Made by a program: the position numbers and the translations under genes. From positions 62,001 through 126,000 of the forward strand of contig VDMD01000048.1 of NCBI GenBank assembly GCA_007026445.1: a stretch of DNA of 64,000 bases, written 5' to 3'. Below, one piece after another: positions 44,332-56,782 of the stretch. Source of the DNA: Schizophyllum amplum (Eukaryota; Basidiomycota; Agaricomycetes; Agaricales; Schizophyllaceae). The notes beneath the pieces are model-generated. The model was not told where the DNA came from, did not search any database, and saw only the letters and a list, made by a program, of their open reading frames with translations. Numbering within the stretch: position 1 is the first letter of the stretch; every line of letters begins with the position of its first letter.

Positions 44332-45862
44332 ATGCCTCGCGCGGAAGCAAAGTCGGGTGGCGCCTCGAGCGCGACACCCTACCCTGCACCATCCACCTCG
44401 GCCTCAGCTGCAGCGTCTCACACAGCGATCTCTGACGCCAGTGCCGCCGCGAAGAGAAAACATGTGTGCCCGACGTGCGATCGCGGCTTCACCACAAGCG
44501 GCCACCTCGCTCGCCACTCGCGCGTCCACACTGGTGAACGCAACCACAGATGCCCATTCCCGGGCTGCGAAACTCGCTGCTCGCGTCAGGACAATCTTCA
44601 GCAGCAGTGAGTATCTCTTTGATGCCTTTGCCTCCGTTCGCTTCGGGTTTGCCCCCGCTATCAAACGCGTGCTCACCGCTATGTTTTCCAGCTACCGCAT
44701 CCACCTCTCGCCTGGGTCCCGTCGCGTATCCGGACGCGCGCTGAAGCTCAAGCGTGCCTCGCAGCTCACCCAGACCCTCGCCACCTCCCCCCTTGTCTGC
44801 CAGCCTGCCGCCACCCGCAGCCCGCCACCGCCACCCAACACCCCACCCCCACTTGAGCAAGCACCTCTTGCGGCTCTCGCTGCTGCCGCCGCCTCTCCCG
44901 CGGCCGCCTCCCCTACCGACTCATCATCCTCTGGCGTCCTCAACGCCAGCCGCAGCAATACCTCGTCACCGGAGGTGTCGTACTCTCCTCCCCAGTATGT
45001 CGCGTTGGGTACGTCGCAGTCGTATGGCTATCGCTCTGCGTACCACGACTCCCCGTCCCAGTACGGATATGTGCCGACCGTATCGCATCACTCATACGAG
45101 TCCTTCGTCGACGACTATGACGGGCGTTATGTCCGCCAGCCCACATACGAGGCAACGCCCGTCCGGCAGCCGTACGAGCCGCGTCCGACCTACGATGACG
45201 GGTCGAGCTGGGGCAGCCGTGCCTCTCCCATTTATGACGGCCGCGCACCGTCTGCGCTCAACACCTACGCACCAACTCCATCCCGGCATTCCATCTCGCA
45301 CATCGCTCCCTCGTACAAGACCGAGCCCCGCCGCGAGTCGCTCTCGTCGATCTCGACCATGTCAGCGCCCTCGCCCACCGCTTCGTCTGAGTCCGCCGAC
45401 TCAGCTCCTACAACGCCCTCCTTCCCCTATCACGATGGCTCTGCCATCGTCGCGCAAAGCCTGGCCGCAGGCGGCAACTACGCGAAGCCCATCGACCAGC
45501 CGGTTGCCGACTACCAAAAGCCGGCGTACGCGTACAGCGTGCCCAGCAGCGTTGTGTACGACCAGCCACCGCCCTACATCGCCGACCCTCGCGCGCAGCT
45601 CGTGCTCCCGCCACTGGATGAACTCTCGACGCGCCCGCAGTATCAGCCGCGAGCAGCGTATCAGCCGCGCGTCGAGTACCTCTCCTCGCAGCGCGAACAG
45701 TACGTCCAGCCGATGGACCGCGTAACCTACGATGCGCGCGAGGAATATGCACAGCACTACCAGGCTCAAGTGCGCCCGGCGTACCACGAGCCGTACGATA
45801 TGCCCTGGAAGCCGTCCGAGGGCGCGATGCGAGGGCGCATGGTCGGTGCCCACGCACGGTAG
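44332..45862 (+). CDS. C2H2 zinc-finger transcription factor (Nrg1/Mig-like finger pair)
   Basis: Two exons (44332-44606, 44692-45862; exactly 482 codons). The finger pair starts at about residue 42: CPTCDRGFTTSGHLARHSRV and, after HTGERNHRCPFPGCETRCSR, a second finger QDNLQQHYRIHLSPGSRR. The intron splits the second finger (QQ-HYRIH), and the splice restores it. The long C-terminal region is Pro/Ser/Tyr-rich, with repeated RxxYQPRxxYQPR, YEPRPTYDD and Ser clusters (SLSSISTMSAPSPTASSE), typical of an intrinsically disordered regulatory region. The finger sequence resembles glucose- or stress-responsive repressors of the Nrg1 group. DNA target and direction of regulation are unknown. Confidence 0.9.
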
Positions 45863-46817
45863 ACTGACTGTCTTCCATCCCGTCGCCATCTGCTCGTCCT
45901 GTATTGGACCTGTATCATCGCTTCTCCCGTAACATTGCGCCTCCCATATCATCGTTAGCCTCACATAACCCGGCTAGCTTCTCATATCATCATTGGCCTT
46001 TTATCATCATGCCTCGTAACATCGTATCATTTTCCTATCCTCGTCTCAACTCTACCATGTATCCCTGCTTTTAAGTCTTTGCTCTTCCTACTCCTCTTGC
46101 ACTCCCTCTACTAACTAAGTCTTCGCTCTTCCTAACCTATCGCGTGCCACATGTGGATCATATAATCGGTGTTGCCAGTACTACATACATATACGCTTGT
46201 CTATAGTGTTTTCCTTCAGGGCTAGGTCTAGTAGACTCTCAGGGCCCTGCCGGTGCTCAGCCTACTAGCCCTCCGTAGCTATTTAATAATTCCCTCCACA
46301 TCGTCGTTAACTGCATCTTCATTATTGTACGCTGCCTTTGTTTACCTCATACGCAAAACTAGTTCGTCGGACAGACTCCTTGCTATAGACGCACCTCCGG
46401 ACCAGAAAGATCGTGCGAACCACATAGGTTGTATGGGTGTCTAAACGTTCGGAAGTACAGAAACAGAGAGAGCGGGTTAACGTTTGTGGAAGTTAGAGGG
46501 TGAGCTTGCGACGCCTTGAGCTTGGAATTTGAGGCTTGAGATCTGAGAGCTCGCTACCGAAAACTGTGAATTACATAGCAGGCGAACAGGCCAGGAGAGA
46601 ATGTAGTAGTACAAGGTTGGTACAACAAGGCAGCGTGAGCAGAACGGCCCTCGTCGTTTTGGTGTCACAATTAGAAGGCTCGCGTAGCCATGCAAAGCAC
46701 TCTATGCGCGAAATGGCGCCTGGCTAAGCTATGCGGAGCGTCAAAGCTCTGGAATGTGCACGCGATATGCCAGTCCATGCACATAAATCGACCAAGAGCG
46801 ATGTCCAAAGAATTGGA
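45863..46817. other. intergenic between convergent genes
   Basis: 3' flank of the zinc-finger gene (T/C-rich with several CCTATC and CATCAT repeats) and of the coiled-coil gene. No gene seen. Confidence 0.5.
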
Positions 46818-48237
46818 TTACTGCCCCCCTTGCTGCTGCACGCTCTGACTTTGTATCCTCGTCACCGCAATAAACGCGTCCAGCAAGGTCGGCATAACAA
46901 AGGGGTGCCGGCACTCCTTGCGCACATCCTGGATAGCGCCCTCGGCCTCGACGCGGCGAATGCGCTCGGACTGGAGCTCGTGCTCGACGGCGCGGAGGCG
47001 GAGGCGCATACGCGACTCCTCACTCAACTCGCTCGGCAGCTCCTTTGTATAGCGCAGTTTCTGCAGCTGGTCGACGATCTCGGCCTCGCGGCGCTGCGTG
47101 CTCGAGATGCGCCCGCGGATCTCGGCGAGCTCGGCCTCGAGCTCCTTGGGGGAGGGCTCGAAGGGGCGCGAGGAGCCGTAGGGCGAGGGCTTGTACCCCG
47201 TATTATTATTGTAGGGTGCGGCGTAGGACGATGAGGTCGCGAAGCCGATGCGAGGTTCGGATTCAAAGGCAGTGTAGACCTGGGCGGCCATGCCGGGGAC
47301 TTCGGGGGAACGGGGAGGGGAGATGTTCATGGCTGGGTTAGAGGAAATGAGCGCGAGAACGGTGAGTGGGGTAAATGTAAGCTGAGGATCTGTGCTTACC
47401 CGTCTCGTAGATATCGCCTGACTGACCGGGTGCGGGCTGAGAGATATGTGAGTGAGGATGCACCGATAACGAAGCTGGAGCGTTGCTTACGGGAGGGTGC
47501 ATGTTGCGGCCGAACTGTGGTGTCAAGTTAGAAGATGTTGAATGAGAGAGGACAACAAGTTGACAGGACTCACCAGATTAGGATCATTCTGTTCCTGCTT
47601 TGGAATGACTTCGCTCAGCAGCGCCTCTGCCTCTTCATCGAGGCGGCGTGATGGGTTGAGGGGGAGGGGAAATTCGGGCCGTTGGTGGGGTTTTGGTGGG
47701 GGCGGGATGAAGGAGGGGATTTCTTCGAGGCGGAGGTCACGACTGTGTGGGTGTTAGTGAACATGACTGCAGGGATATGGATATAGACGCCAGGGGATAA
47801 GGACCGATCGCTTGAGCCTGCGCACGGTGGCCACACCGAAGCGCAGTGGCCACGCCAAAGCATACGAGCTGCACCCAAGCGCAGAGGCCATATCACTCAC
47901 ACTCGCAGTTCTTGCATCAGGTCGACAATTTCTCTTCGCGATTTGTCTGTCTTGTCTCTCAACGAGGTAAGGAGGTTCTGGGAGTGCTGTGTGAGGGGAA
48001 GCGCGCAGACATACGATTCTTTCAACGCACTGAGTCGTACGGCACGCTGTCCCAGTAGAAGGAGGCCGTTCCAGGGCTGGGGAACGCTATAGACTCCGTC
48101 TTGGGGTGGGGGAACTTGAGCTTGATGAGGTCGGCGCGAAGCAGGGAGATGAGCGCTTGGTGGTCCATGAGGGCCATGTTCAGCGACTTTGTAGCATCGT
48201 ATTCAACGATGATGGTCGCTTTACGCCACTTTGACAT
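46818..48237 (-). CDS. uncharacterised protein with C-terminal coiled coil
   Basis: ATG at 48237. The N-terminal exon MSKWRKATIIVEYDATKSLN, MDHQALISLLRADLIKLKFP and GTASFYWDSVPYDSV looks globular and conserved. It is followed by a helical exon (NLLTSLRDKTDKSRREIVDL with MQELRVR), a Pro-rich stretch (LRLEEIPSFIPPPPKPHQRP, LNPSRRLDEEAEALLSEVIP), linker exons, and a C-terminal block. That block contains PSPKELEAELAEIRGRISST, a coiled coil (REAEIVDQLQKLRYTKEL, RLRLRAVEHELQSERIRRVE) and HPFVMPTLLDAFIAVTRIQ. Several 50-100-nt introns. I do not recognise the family. It is probably a real, fungus-restricted gene given consistent coding and splice signals. Confidence 0.7.
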
Positions 48238-48621
48238 GGTGGCGGGGAGATGGGGGTAGTGGTGGGGTGGGGATTGGAGGGAAGATGAGAGTAAGGAATA
48301 AAGGGAGCTGCAAGTGCGCAGAGATCGTGCGAAATCCTTGCGTAAAACAAGAGCAAATATCGTTTCTATTGTTCAGGTTCCATTGTTTTCCGCGGAGTCC
48401 GGATGTCTTTTGTCCGCAACCGCCGGAATATGCCGGTGACTGGATTCGCAAGACATGTCCGTGCGCAAGTGCAGCATATTCGTTCTTTTCTATGCATGAC
48501 TTGTCTTGGAGTGAATCTCGGACTCATGGTGCCCATCTTACCGAGCCTGAAGAGACGATCTCCAGATCAAGCGCGAGTTTATACAAGGGTTTCGTACTTC
48601 TCTAACTAATCCAACCGGGAA
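48238..48621. other. intergenic, coiled-coil gene upstream and profilin 3' flank
   Basis: Plus-strand frames here are antisense shadows or AT-mixed leader sequence. No gene seen. Confidence 0.5.
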
Positions 48622-49152
48622 CTAGTAACCGACGCTGATCAAGTAATCCGCGAGCCCCTCGACGATTGGCGTTGCCTCGGGCGCTTGAATCGGTGCGGCG
48701 TACTCGGTGACAAGGATGGCTTGCTTCGTCTTAACGATGACCGCTCCGTCCGCCTGCAACGCGCGCGTGAGTGACGATGATAAAGAGGGAAGATGGGGCA
48801 CGCACAGCCTTCTTAAGATATATACTCCGGTCGTTGGCAGACAGAGTGAAGAACTTCTGGCCCGCAAGACGCAGACCCTGGCTCTGGGCGGTCACTGGGT
48901 CGGCGAACGCGGCAATGACGGCCTTCTGCTCTTCTGCGGAGAGCTGGATGGTGCGGTAAGCAGATGATGGACTGGTTAGGACACGCCACGCACTGTGTAG
49001 CCCGGCGAGCTCGCCCAGACGCCACCCGCCTGGCCGAGGATGGCGGCTTTCTGGACCTTGCCAGTCGCGACGAGGTTGGTGTCGACGTAGGCTGCGCGGC
49101 GGTCAGCACTGGGCCCGATGATGAGGGTATGTTGCGCACCTTGCCAAGACAT
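48622..49152 (-). CDS. PFY1: profilin
   Basis: Actin-monomer and polyproline-binding protein that feeds ATP-actin to formins; cytosolic. The first exon is 13 nt (ATG TCT TGG CAA G) and splices over GTGCGC...GCGCAG to give MSWQAYVDTNLVATGKVQKA, then AILGQAGGVWASSPGYT. Next exons: LSAEEQKAVIAAFADPVTAQ, GLRLAGQKFFTLSANDRSIY, and DGAVIVKTKQAILVTEYAAP, ending EGLADYLISVGY. Length about 126 aa, as expected. The polyproline-site aromatics (W3, Y6, W31-type, C-terminal Y) are present. SIYLKK replaces the common SIYGKK. All introns are 45-60 nt. Confidence 0.95.
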
Positions 49153-49343
49153 GGTAGCTACTGCGTGCCAGAGACAGTAAACTGGCAATGAAAGTGGTGA
49201 AAGGTAAGTACGAGAGGAGATGCCATCAGATAAAGGCCCCTAGCCGTGCCATGTGACCACTCTCGGTCCGCTCTCCGGTCACAGTTGAAGTAAAACCGCG
49301 TTCACGATACATGATACAAGCAGGAAGAGCCGTAGTTTCTACA

Positions 49344-52300
49344 TCACAGCACACTAACAAAACTGTTGCCACAGAACAAGCACTTTGGCACGCTCTGCAG
49401 CAAGTCATCCACGATCCAGCAGCGCGCGGCGTTCGGCAGGAAGTCTGCACCAGCCTCCGCCACCACCGGCAGCAGCGCCTTTCGGCTACATCCAACGCAG
49501 GTCCGCACATGCGGCGTCGACAAGATGAAAGTCGTCACTGAGCACCTGGCTAGAACGACAGTCAGCATCTCGTTATGTGACGGTCAGAACCCAAGACGAG
49601 AACCACAGCCAAAGCCGCTTGCATTCCCGTATCAAACTCGCACTCACGCCATGTATGCCCTGACGGACAGACTGCTGTCGTAATCCCTTGTAAAGGGACC
49701 CCGGCACCGCATGCCGGACACGCCTCGTATAACGCGTCCGGCAAGAGATCTGCAGCGGCGCCTGCAATTTGCTGACGTCCTGAGGCCGCGGGCTGTTGAC
49801 GTTGCAACGCTTCGTCAGACATGGGATGCGCGCCGCCTGCATGCTCTTCACTTTGCGACGCTGCAGGCTTTCCATCTTGTGACACCGCAGGCAGTTGACG
49901 TTCTGGCTCTGCAGGCGGTTGACGTTCCAGCGCGCCAGGCTCTTGATGTTGCAGCGCGGCCAATAACGTGTTGCCGAGCGCGTTTAGGTCCTCGGGTGAT
50001 CCGGGCAGCGTCGCCTGCACCGTCAGGCGCAGGGCAAAGGGGAGGTCGGCAGCTGAAACGGAGGGGCGGTGAGTTACTTCACAGAAGGGGGAGTGGGGAC
50101 GAGAAGCAGGCGGAAGGATGGTCGGCAATGATAGGCAGAACTTGGTATGCGAGCGCGCGACGAGGGTAGCGATACGGCAAGGGAGACACCAGTGGAATGA
50201 GTTGGGCGCTAATGGAGTGATCGAGACACGAATGGGACGACTAGCTCGGAGTCAAGCGGGATGACTTACTTGTCAAGCACCCCGCCACAGCGATGATGTG
50301 GCGGAGGAGCGTCTTCTGGACGCGGTGCGAGATGGCGTTCAGCAGAGTCTGTGCGACGACGCCGCATTCCTCCCGCTCGTGTGGTTGTTCTGAGGTTTTC
50401 TGAGGCGCGAGGTTAGATCATGGTTTGATATGCGGTCGCACTGGGTGGAGGGGTATGTAGGACGTAAAAAGAGTCAATGAAATGGATGAGGACGTGCGTT
50501 AGAGAGACGAGACATGCAGCTACATACCCAGATGAAATCGGCAAGCGCGAGTCGAAGACGTAAGGAGAAGAGCGTATCGCAGCCGAACAGACTCCTCGTT
50601 ATGCTGGTCCGGAAGTTGGCACGGAGTTGGGGGTTGACGGGGCCGGTATAGCACTGTAGGTCGTCCGCTGGGTTAGCGAGAGTGGGACCAGCATAGCCCG
50701 CGAGCAAGATTTCGAGCGTCCTTTTGCGCAGCCGGTCGAAGACGGCGCGGTTCTGGAGGCGGAAGAGGATCGGACGAAGTAGGTGAAGCGGCGAGCGTCC
50801 CAGCTGACGCGATGACCGCCCGTTAACTGGCGCGGCATTTAGTATCGTTCTGTAGTCGAGAACTGCGGAAAAGCTCACCTAGATGGGAGCTGTTGATGGT
50901 CTTCGCAACGGACGCGAGCAGATGCTCGTCGTCGTACGCACCGGCCCATAGGGCGCTGACGACGAGCGTGCTGTTGTTCTTCGCGTCGTGCTTGTAGCTG
51001 AAGTCCGAGGGGCGGGCGGATCTGGTTGGTGGCGTCAGTGGACGGTCGATCAGGTAGTCCAAAGGTACGTCTTGCTGCTTACTCGTAGGCCCAGATGACG
51101 ACCCCGGCGTCGTCGTATGCAGTCAGGCCGCTGATGCGGTTGACGTCGGCACGCTGAACACGTACATCCTCCGTGCGCGTGAAGATTTGACGCGTGAGGA
51201 TGGACAGAGCACGCCCGTCGTCGTCGATTGACCATGGGCGCTCGTCGCTGTCGTCCTCGCGAGAAACCGCGTTCCCTGTGGCGGCAACATCTGCGGCAGC
51301 TGTTATATAGACGTCCGTGTCTTCTGTCCTATCGGCGTTAGCTGCGTCTGTCATGGGAACGTCCGCGGCGTCCAGAGATATGGCGGCTTGAGCGCCTGGC
51401 GCTGTTGAATCGACAGGCGGAGTCGGCGCAGGATTGGTTCCAGTGAGCTCATCACCAGCAGTCGCGGCCTGCGGTGACCAGCAGGGATTAGAAGAGAACG
51501 TTCGCAACACGCGGAACGTGCCATCTTGTAATGTGATGATGAGCCTGTCTGCGCGCGTGAGCTGGCAGCGAGCGAGGGAGAAGAACAAGAGGGGCCTACC
51601 GGCTTTCGCATCGTAGTTCACGCCGACGATGGGGTGGAAGGCGGATGAGCCTATTGACATCATTTGTGGCGGTATCAAAAACATTTTGCTGCCATGCCAG
51701 TACGACGGCTGCACCGTACCATTGTCGCTCAAGGAGCCTGAGTCCGGTGAGGCCGAGTACAAGGATACAATGCCGGACTTGCAATACACGAGCACGGGCT
51801 GGATGACAATTGAGCAGATTACAGGCGGGGATGCGTTTGCGACTCACGGGGCGTCCCTCAATGACGACCCAGACAAGGGCAGTGACACGACGGCCGTCGG
51901 CGTTGGTGATGATCCTCGACGGATAGTCCGTAGTAGCCGCTATGACGAAAGGATAGGCGAAGGAGTCGGCGGTCGTAATCCTTTCCAGGCGTTGCCTCAA
52001 ATTGACCACTCCCACGCAACCGTCCGAGAGCGCGTATGCTACTTGCGTCTCGTCTGATTGAGTGGCCCTCGTTAGCGCGGGTTCGCAGTTTGCCCGTGCG
52101 CTTACATTCAGATGACGGCTGCATCGACTCCCAGGGCGATATTGCGACGTCCACCACCCATACGTTGCTGACATCAACGGAGGAGACGAGCTCGATGGAT
52201 TGTTCGCGATACCTGGTTCGAAGTAAGTCGCGACCGTGAACTAAGAGGGACAGCGCGTGCTCCCCTCAAAAATGCGATGGAGCCGGCGCGATTGCCGACC

Positions 52301-53157
52301 ACGAGCAAGGACCCGTCAAGAGGTGGTGCGGGAGATAGGCCAAAATCTGTCTGCTCAGACCATGCGATACCTGGGAAGGGGTTGTTGGAGCGATTGGTCG
52401 CGAGGAGGAGGGCAACACACAAGTAACTTGCGCTTTCAGCGTCCTTCGTGTTACTGGTTCGGCTTCGACAATATGTAGCAGTCTAGGCGTCACCTCGACG
52501 AGCTGCTCAATCATGCGATACGTGAGCTTCGCCCAACTACTGCACGCCGACAACGCACCTTGTACCATTCACCCTTGAAGGCGTTTTTGCCCCCACTCCA
52601 CATCGTCAGGTCCATGTTGGAGGTGAGCGTGGCCAGAATACAGCTATATGCGTGAGCTGGTCATCGTAGCTTTGATGCTGAACTGTGCACGTACCCATTG
52701 TCGGGGGAGAGACCACTTGGCGAAGCTGCGACGGCCCAGACGCTGACGTCGATAGCACCTAGTGTACCAATGCTCCAGTCTGTTCGAGGGAGTGTTAGGC
52801 CGCGCAGAGAAATGCAGCGGGGAGGCGACCTTGCGAGTGTTCTGGCCATTGATAGGCGATAGTCTTGTCGATGGGGATGATGGTTCTGAACCATCCAACG
52901 GTGCTTTCTTCGGTGCTCTTTCCGGCCGAGGATCTGAGAACAGACGAGGTATCAAAGCTGATACCATGATCGGGAGTCTGTCGCAATGCGTCATTAGTAT
53001 GCTTGCGATCGGTACAGCCCCGTACCATGATGTAGACGGCACCTCGAGTAAGGAAGCAGAGCTGACCATCGCTTGTCCATTCTACGCATCTAGGAGATGG
53101 ATATGCAGTCACCGTCGGGACGCTGAGCGCGGTATATATGTGAGGGGCTTCCGACAT
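49344..53157 (-). CDS. TFIIIC 90-kDa-type subunit (GTF3C4/Sfc9-like) with zf-TFIIIC
   Basis: RNA polymerase III general factor; TFIIIC recognises tRNA A and B boxes. The N-terminal WD40-like domain starts MSEAPHIYTALSVPTVTAYP and CVEWTSDGQLCFLTRGAVYI, then STVGWFRTIIPIDKTIAYQW, DWSIGTLGAIDVSVWAVAAS and later blades (LASNRLIKLPP-type and DDAGVVIWAYE). The C-terminus is a zinc-binding domain: EACPACGAGVPLQGITTAVC, PSGHTWRRCSVTTFILSTPH, RTCVGCSRKALLPVV, CWIVDDLLQSVPKCLFCGNS. This matches the zf-TFIIIC domain at the family's C-terminus. A Gln/Pro/Ala-rich insert (49,790-49,960) sits just before it. About a dozen exons. The assignment rests on both termini; the middle is divergent. Confidence 0.82.
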
Positions 53158-55312
53158 ATGAAGGGAGGTGCTCGGCGCGCTGCAAGACGCGGTCGTTGTA
53201 CAGGGAGGAAGGATAGGTAGAGTCCGTCGGGTTGCTGTTTAGGCGCCCGCACCCGTGGGAACCCACGGCGAATCCGGCCCGAGCTGCCGCGCGTCCACCC
53301 TTCTCTCAATCCTGGACGACGATCCCGCCTCCATGGCTGGCCCTCCCGCCCCCAGCCCGCCCCCTTTCCTCAACGATCAACCCCGCGCACCTCAAAGGAA
53401 AAATTCCCCCACGGCTTGATGGCCATTCACAGCGCTGACCAAGGCGGATGACGCCGGCGCGCGCGCTGCAGGTGCGCGGCTACACTCTGCGCAAGTCCTA
53501 TAACTGACGTATCCCCATAGCGGCTCGCGATTGAGCTGGAAAAGCGCGCGGCGTAACCGTCGCGCGAACGCGGGTGGCCCAAGCAATCCCCTCGGGCCAC
53601 CAATAAGCCATAAGAGGTCGCCGCCTCACGCGCGGAGGCGAGCGCGAGGCGTCCGCTCACTGGCACATCCCCACCCTACTCCTTTTCCCTCGCTGAGTAC
53701 TTCGCGCGCCCTACACCAAGGGACTTTGCGACAATGCTCTTGGCGAGGGTCCAGCACCCCTCGGCGGGTTCAAACGAGACTGGGCAGAGCAACGAACGGC
53801 ATGCGAGCGTGACGTCGGTGCCCGCTGTAAGCAAGGGCCGGGGGCGCAATCGGCTATGCCCGCGGGGTCATCGGCGACCCGCTGCCCCAAGAGCAACCTT
53901 GGCCGCTAAAACGGCGCCGCTGTCGCGGCCGGCCCATCACAAAATCCCCTCTGGTGTCAGGTTCTCCTGGGAATCCTAAGTTGTACCAGGTGCATAGGAG
54001 GCACGTAAGTAAGGGTTTCCCAAGATGGTCGGAGGCCTTCCTGAGTTGCCCTGGTGTGGATTCAGTACCCTGAGGGTTTCCGGAGGATGCCTCGCACCTC
54101 CACAAACAGATCTCTCCAAGTGTCAAATTCCCAGACTCTTTGGCAAGGCCCCGTGCATCCCGGGTGCATAATATATAACAGAAGGTACAACTAGAGGAAG
54201 TGCGGCTGCACCCGGCCTTGACCTTGCTTGAGATGATGTCCAAATTGGATTTCTCATCACTATTGTTCAGTGTTGGAAAGCAGGTCACTCTCGGTCGAAG
54301 TCAAAGTCGAAGTATGATCCACTTCGACTGGGAGTCATGGGAAAGTAGCTCTCCCCGACTTTGGGCGGACCGGTTTGCCGCTCCCGCGTGATGACCGCCG
54401 CGCCGCGTTGCGTCAGGCTTTGTGAGGTTCCGCTTCTCTTCTGTGATCTCTTGTACACAATATTAGATGTCCAACGTATACTATACAACCCATTTTGAGT
54501 ATATAAATAAGCAAAAGTGCAAGACAAAGCTTTACAGCAGAAGAAACTGATTATCTTACCAAAGATCAATCACCACCTTCTTGCCTTCGCTTATCATGGA
54601 GGTCCCTATCTCGCCACACCGCAGAGGTAGCTCCCGTTCAGTATGGAGGGAATACTTCTATGATCATTATGGCTATATAAAACATTAGGATTTTTCCCAC
54701 GCTTTGATTAGTCAGCAAGTCGTGGGAACCCCCCGGGAGCCGCGGCCGAAGGTCGCGGCGACCCACAGGAAAAAGCTCGCCACCCCCTGCCAGGGGCAGG
54801 TCTTTGGGGCTAGTTATGGCTACAACTCACAAAGGTCTAAAAACTCGAAGCAGGGCTCTATGAAGAGTGGGAAGGCCCTCGTATACTGTAAATGCTGCTT
54901 CAAGCAGCACAAGGCAAACCTCCGTCTCACGGAGGCGAGATTCTGCGCGGTCAATCAAGAGGATCGGGCAAAAACTGAGGAAGAGCTTGAGAAATATTGT
55001 GTGTTGCCGATGCTTCACTGGCTGTCTAGCTTGCTGATCTTGTTACAGTTTGAAGCATACATCAGGAAAGTGACACGGTCCTTCGTCCTTTCTAGTTCGT
55101 CCTTTGCGGCCTTTGTCCTTCCGGTATTCGTCCTTTGCATCCTTTGTGACGGCCAAGTCGTCCTTCTTGTTTCTGATCTGAATATATGAGTTCCTTTGGG
55201 AAAGGACAGAAAGGCCACATTATCTTTTGAAAGGACATCTTGTAATTATATTAAGGCTCAACAGCTCGGGCTAAGGGCTTAGGGCTGTCATGAGGCCAGT
55301 ATGGTACAGTGG
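53158..55312. other. 2.2-kb boundary region between genes and transposon cluster
   Basis: GC-rich until about 53,900, then mixed. A possible exon-intron unit lies at about 53,400-53,560 (GTGCGC donor at 53472, CTGAC branch, CCATAG acceptor). An ORF at 54,704-55,189 contains KALVYCKCCFKQHKANLRLT but no assignable domain. A cluster of GTCCTTT/AAAGGAC motifs lies at 55,078-55,235. No intact gene. Confidence 0.45.
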
Positions 55313-55775
55313 CTAGTATGTGATCTCGAAAGTGTGGTGATCTGCGTACTTATTAACATAGAATGCTTTGAAACAGTCCAACGACGCTGTGTGCAAAAAT
55401 CGTAAGGGTATTGACTGGCCACCAGCAGCACTGATTAGATGTGCACCGCGTAGGATAGTGTCGACGTGAATGATGTCCAAGTCGCGCTGCCCACGGGCAT
55501 CGATATCGGGTTCCACCATCCATAGGCCGGTGTCGGGGCATGGCGCGTCGCCGATCACCGTGAACCATGTCACGAGAGCGCACGGATACTCGATGTGCTC
55601 GTGCAAGAATGTCTACGTGAAGGCCGCGGAACCCTGGCTGGCTCTCGTCATGGGACATAAAGATGCAGTCGCGTCGAGGTGCACCACCGCGCCATGACTG
55701 CACCGAGCGTATGTGCTCTCGGTGCATGCCGCCGGCGCCGCATTGATCACTGGGCGCGTAGTACGTGGCTATGGC

Positions 55776-56269
55776 CAAGGGGGTGTCGAACTAAAAATAG
55801 CGCACCGGGGGCGGGGAGGGAGGGGGGGTCGGCAGCCTGCTTAAAATTAATTTGGACCTCCTTTAAACTAAGCTCTAGGGCTGCTCTATGCATCCCAATA
55901 CCCATGATTTACTCACTTGCAGGCTATACATACATCCCCCACAGCAGCTTCTCTCATTTTCGACGAGACACAGGCAGCTGGCTCTTGCACGCGCACAGTC
56001 ACGTGGCCAACGTTCGGATTTCGATGACACCAAAGCTTCTGACTTTGAATTAAAATGAGACATAATTAGCTCTAGATAAGTTTAGATGACAATAGATAGT
56101 GCAACAAGAGTGTATAAGAACCTGCAAAACCCGAGCCGATGCGCCAGCTGCCAAAACGGCAATTGCCGAGCGCACATGATATCACGTGAAGGGGGGAGGG
56201 GGGGAGGGGTAACCGGTCTACGAAGAATTTGGACCCGCGGTCATTTTCTGCAAACCCGGCACCCCCTTG
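55776..56269. mobile_element. non-autonomous hAT-like element (MITE), 494 bp
   Basis: Terminal inverted repeats CAAGGGGGTGTCG (left) and CAAGGGGGTGCCG (right end, reverse complement). It is flanked by the perfect 8-bp duplication GCTATGGC at 55768-55775 and 56270-56277. It splits a conserved Plavaka codon run (...SAI-A-TYYAPSD). The inside has G-rich tracts near both ends and no transposase. 8-bp duplications and CA-starting ends fit hAT. Confidence 0.85.
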
Positions 56270-56782
56270 GCTATGGCGGAGGCTACAATGTGGAGCTTGT
56301 CGTCGAATGGTGGGCAATCTGCGAGGGGAATTGTGATGGTGGGGATGTCGCTCTCGGGATGCTGTTGTGCGTATAGAAATTGTCGAATGAGTGTGGGGAG
56401 GGACGGAAGATCGAGATTGTCAGCCAGGGCATAGACGTTGCGAGGACCGAGACCACGAACTGAAGGCTATATCAGCAGTACTCTCCACAGCGTAGCATAG
56501 TGACGCACCTCGCGTCTTTGCCAGAATGACCTCTCCAATTATCCTCCTGCTGTCGGATGCTCCCTCGTCGTCCACGTCATCGCCGCTCGCTGATGGCAGT
56601 GGCGGCTCGTACGACGTCGATCGCGCGGGACGTAACATCCCACGCGACTCGAAGTTGCTGCGGCAAGCCGCGAGCTTGTCGAGGCGCTCATTGATGATGA
56701 GCATCTGCGAGAGCGTGTTGTATCGATTACTGCGTCGCCATGGTCGTTTCACTGCGCGTATGTGGGCTGACTCAGTGATAGA

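Noticed and set aside
44754..45725. 323-codon Pro/Ser/Arg-rich plus frame
   Set aside because: Shadow of the zinc-finger gene's second exon in another frame.
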